Below, in pieces: positions 50,050-50,190 of a DNA stretch of 50,190 nucleotides. A program made the position numbers and the translations under genes. The stretch spans positions 1 to 50,190 of the forward strand of contig JANQES010000044.1 of assembly GCA_028278205.1 (NCBI GenBank), given 5' to 3'. The DNA comes from Rhodothermales bacterium (GTDB lineage: Bacteria > Bacteroidota > Rhodothermia > Rhodothermales > Bin80). The notes beneath the pieces were generated by a model. That model was not told the origin of the DNA. It searched no databases and saw only the letters and a program-made list of their open reading frames with translations. How positions within the stretch are numbered: the stretch's first letter is position 1; each line of letters begins with the position of its first letter.

Positions 50050-50190
50050 TCAAGGATTTTGGAGACCACACCGGCGCCGACCGTCCGACCGCCCTCACGG
50101 ATCGCGAAACGCAACCCCTGCTCCATCGCCACCGGCTGGATCAACTTCACCTTGAACTGCGTGTTGTCGCCCGGCATCACCATCTCTACA
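50046..50190 (-). CDS. tuf: Elongation factor Tu, C-terminal part (runs off the window)
   Basis: The last 48 codons of a leftward gene, ending [19 protein letters not shown] and TAG at 50046-50048, preceded by [20 protein letters not shown]. This is domain 3 of EF-Tu. Its place before rpsJ is the str-S10 junction known from many bacteria. The gene begins outside the window. Confidence 0.95.
   Translation of the reverse strand, partial: VEMVMPGDNTQFKVKLIQPVAMEQGLRFAIREGGRTVGAGVVSKILD

Overview
The window is high-GC bacterial chromosome. It most likely comes from Rhodothermota/Rhodothermales or a close relative within Bacteroidota in the broad sense. Two proteins end in a type IX secretion (T9SS) C-terminal sorting domain with an NYPNP start. 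A high-GC Rhodothermales-like protein set, a fused S10-spc-alpha ribosomal operon and strong Shine-Dalgarno (SD) sites on several genes fit that placement, which rests on protein style and not on a tree.

Region 1-8.2 kb carries the start of a sigma-70 gene, a DoxX-like membrane protein, a cysteine-desulfurase-like PLP enzyme, a secreted PQQ dehydrogenase, a secreted S9 peptidase and a small conserved protein. Region 8.6-18.9 kb is a run of plus-strand metabolic genes: a two-subunit ThDP decarboxylase, a cyclase-family hydrolase, a class V PLP enzyme, a sodium-coupled amino-acid transporter, a cupin and a RidA protein. They look like an uptake-and-breakdown module for an amino-acid-like compound of unknown identity. 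The run is interrupted by an MBL-fold pair, an outer-membrane barrel, a small secreted protein and a one-TM protein that resembles prokaryotic STING but has no CD-NTase beside it.

Region 19.2-31.2 kb is on the minus strand: a 32-residue membrane microprotein, a small T9SS cargo, a large TPR-CHAT protease-like protein, HtpX, a TPR protein, a TPM-domain protein coupled to LemA, RuvX, an HU/IHF protein and a bifunctional (p)ppGpp enzyme. Region 31.2-50.2 kb is the ribosomal operon, read right to left: tuf(end)-rpsJ-[lipoprotein]-rplC-rplD-rplW-rplB-rpsS-rplV-rpsC-rplP-rpmC-rpsQ-rplN-rplX-rplE-rpsN-rpsH-rplF-rplR-rpsE-rpmD-rplO-secY-map-infA-rpmJ-rpsM-rpsK-rpsD-rpoA-rplQ-terminator.

Three things stand out. 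First, L4, L17 and S3 carry long low-complexity C-terminal tails (about 265 and 155 acidic residues, and about 75 Gly/Arg-rich residues), and a lipoprotein gene sits inside the S10 operon. Second, most intergenic spacers, even inside the ribosomal operon, are inverted repeats built from short low-complexity words. They often begin at the stop codon of one gene and end at the start codon of the next. Third, an orphan STING-like gene lies between REP-like repeats. No tRNA, rRNA, CRISPR array, transposase or prophage gene was seen.
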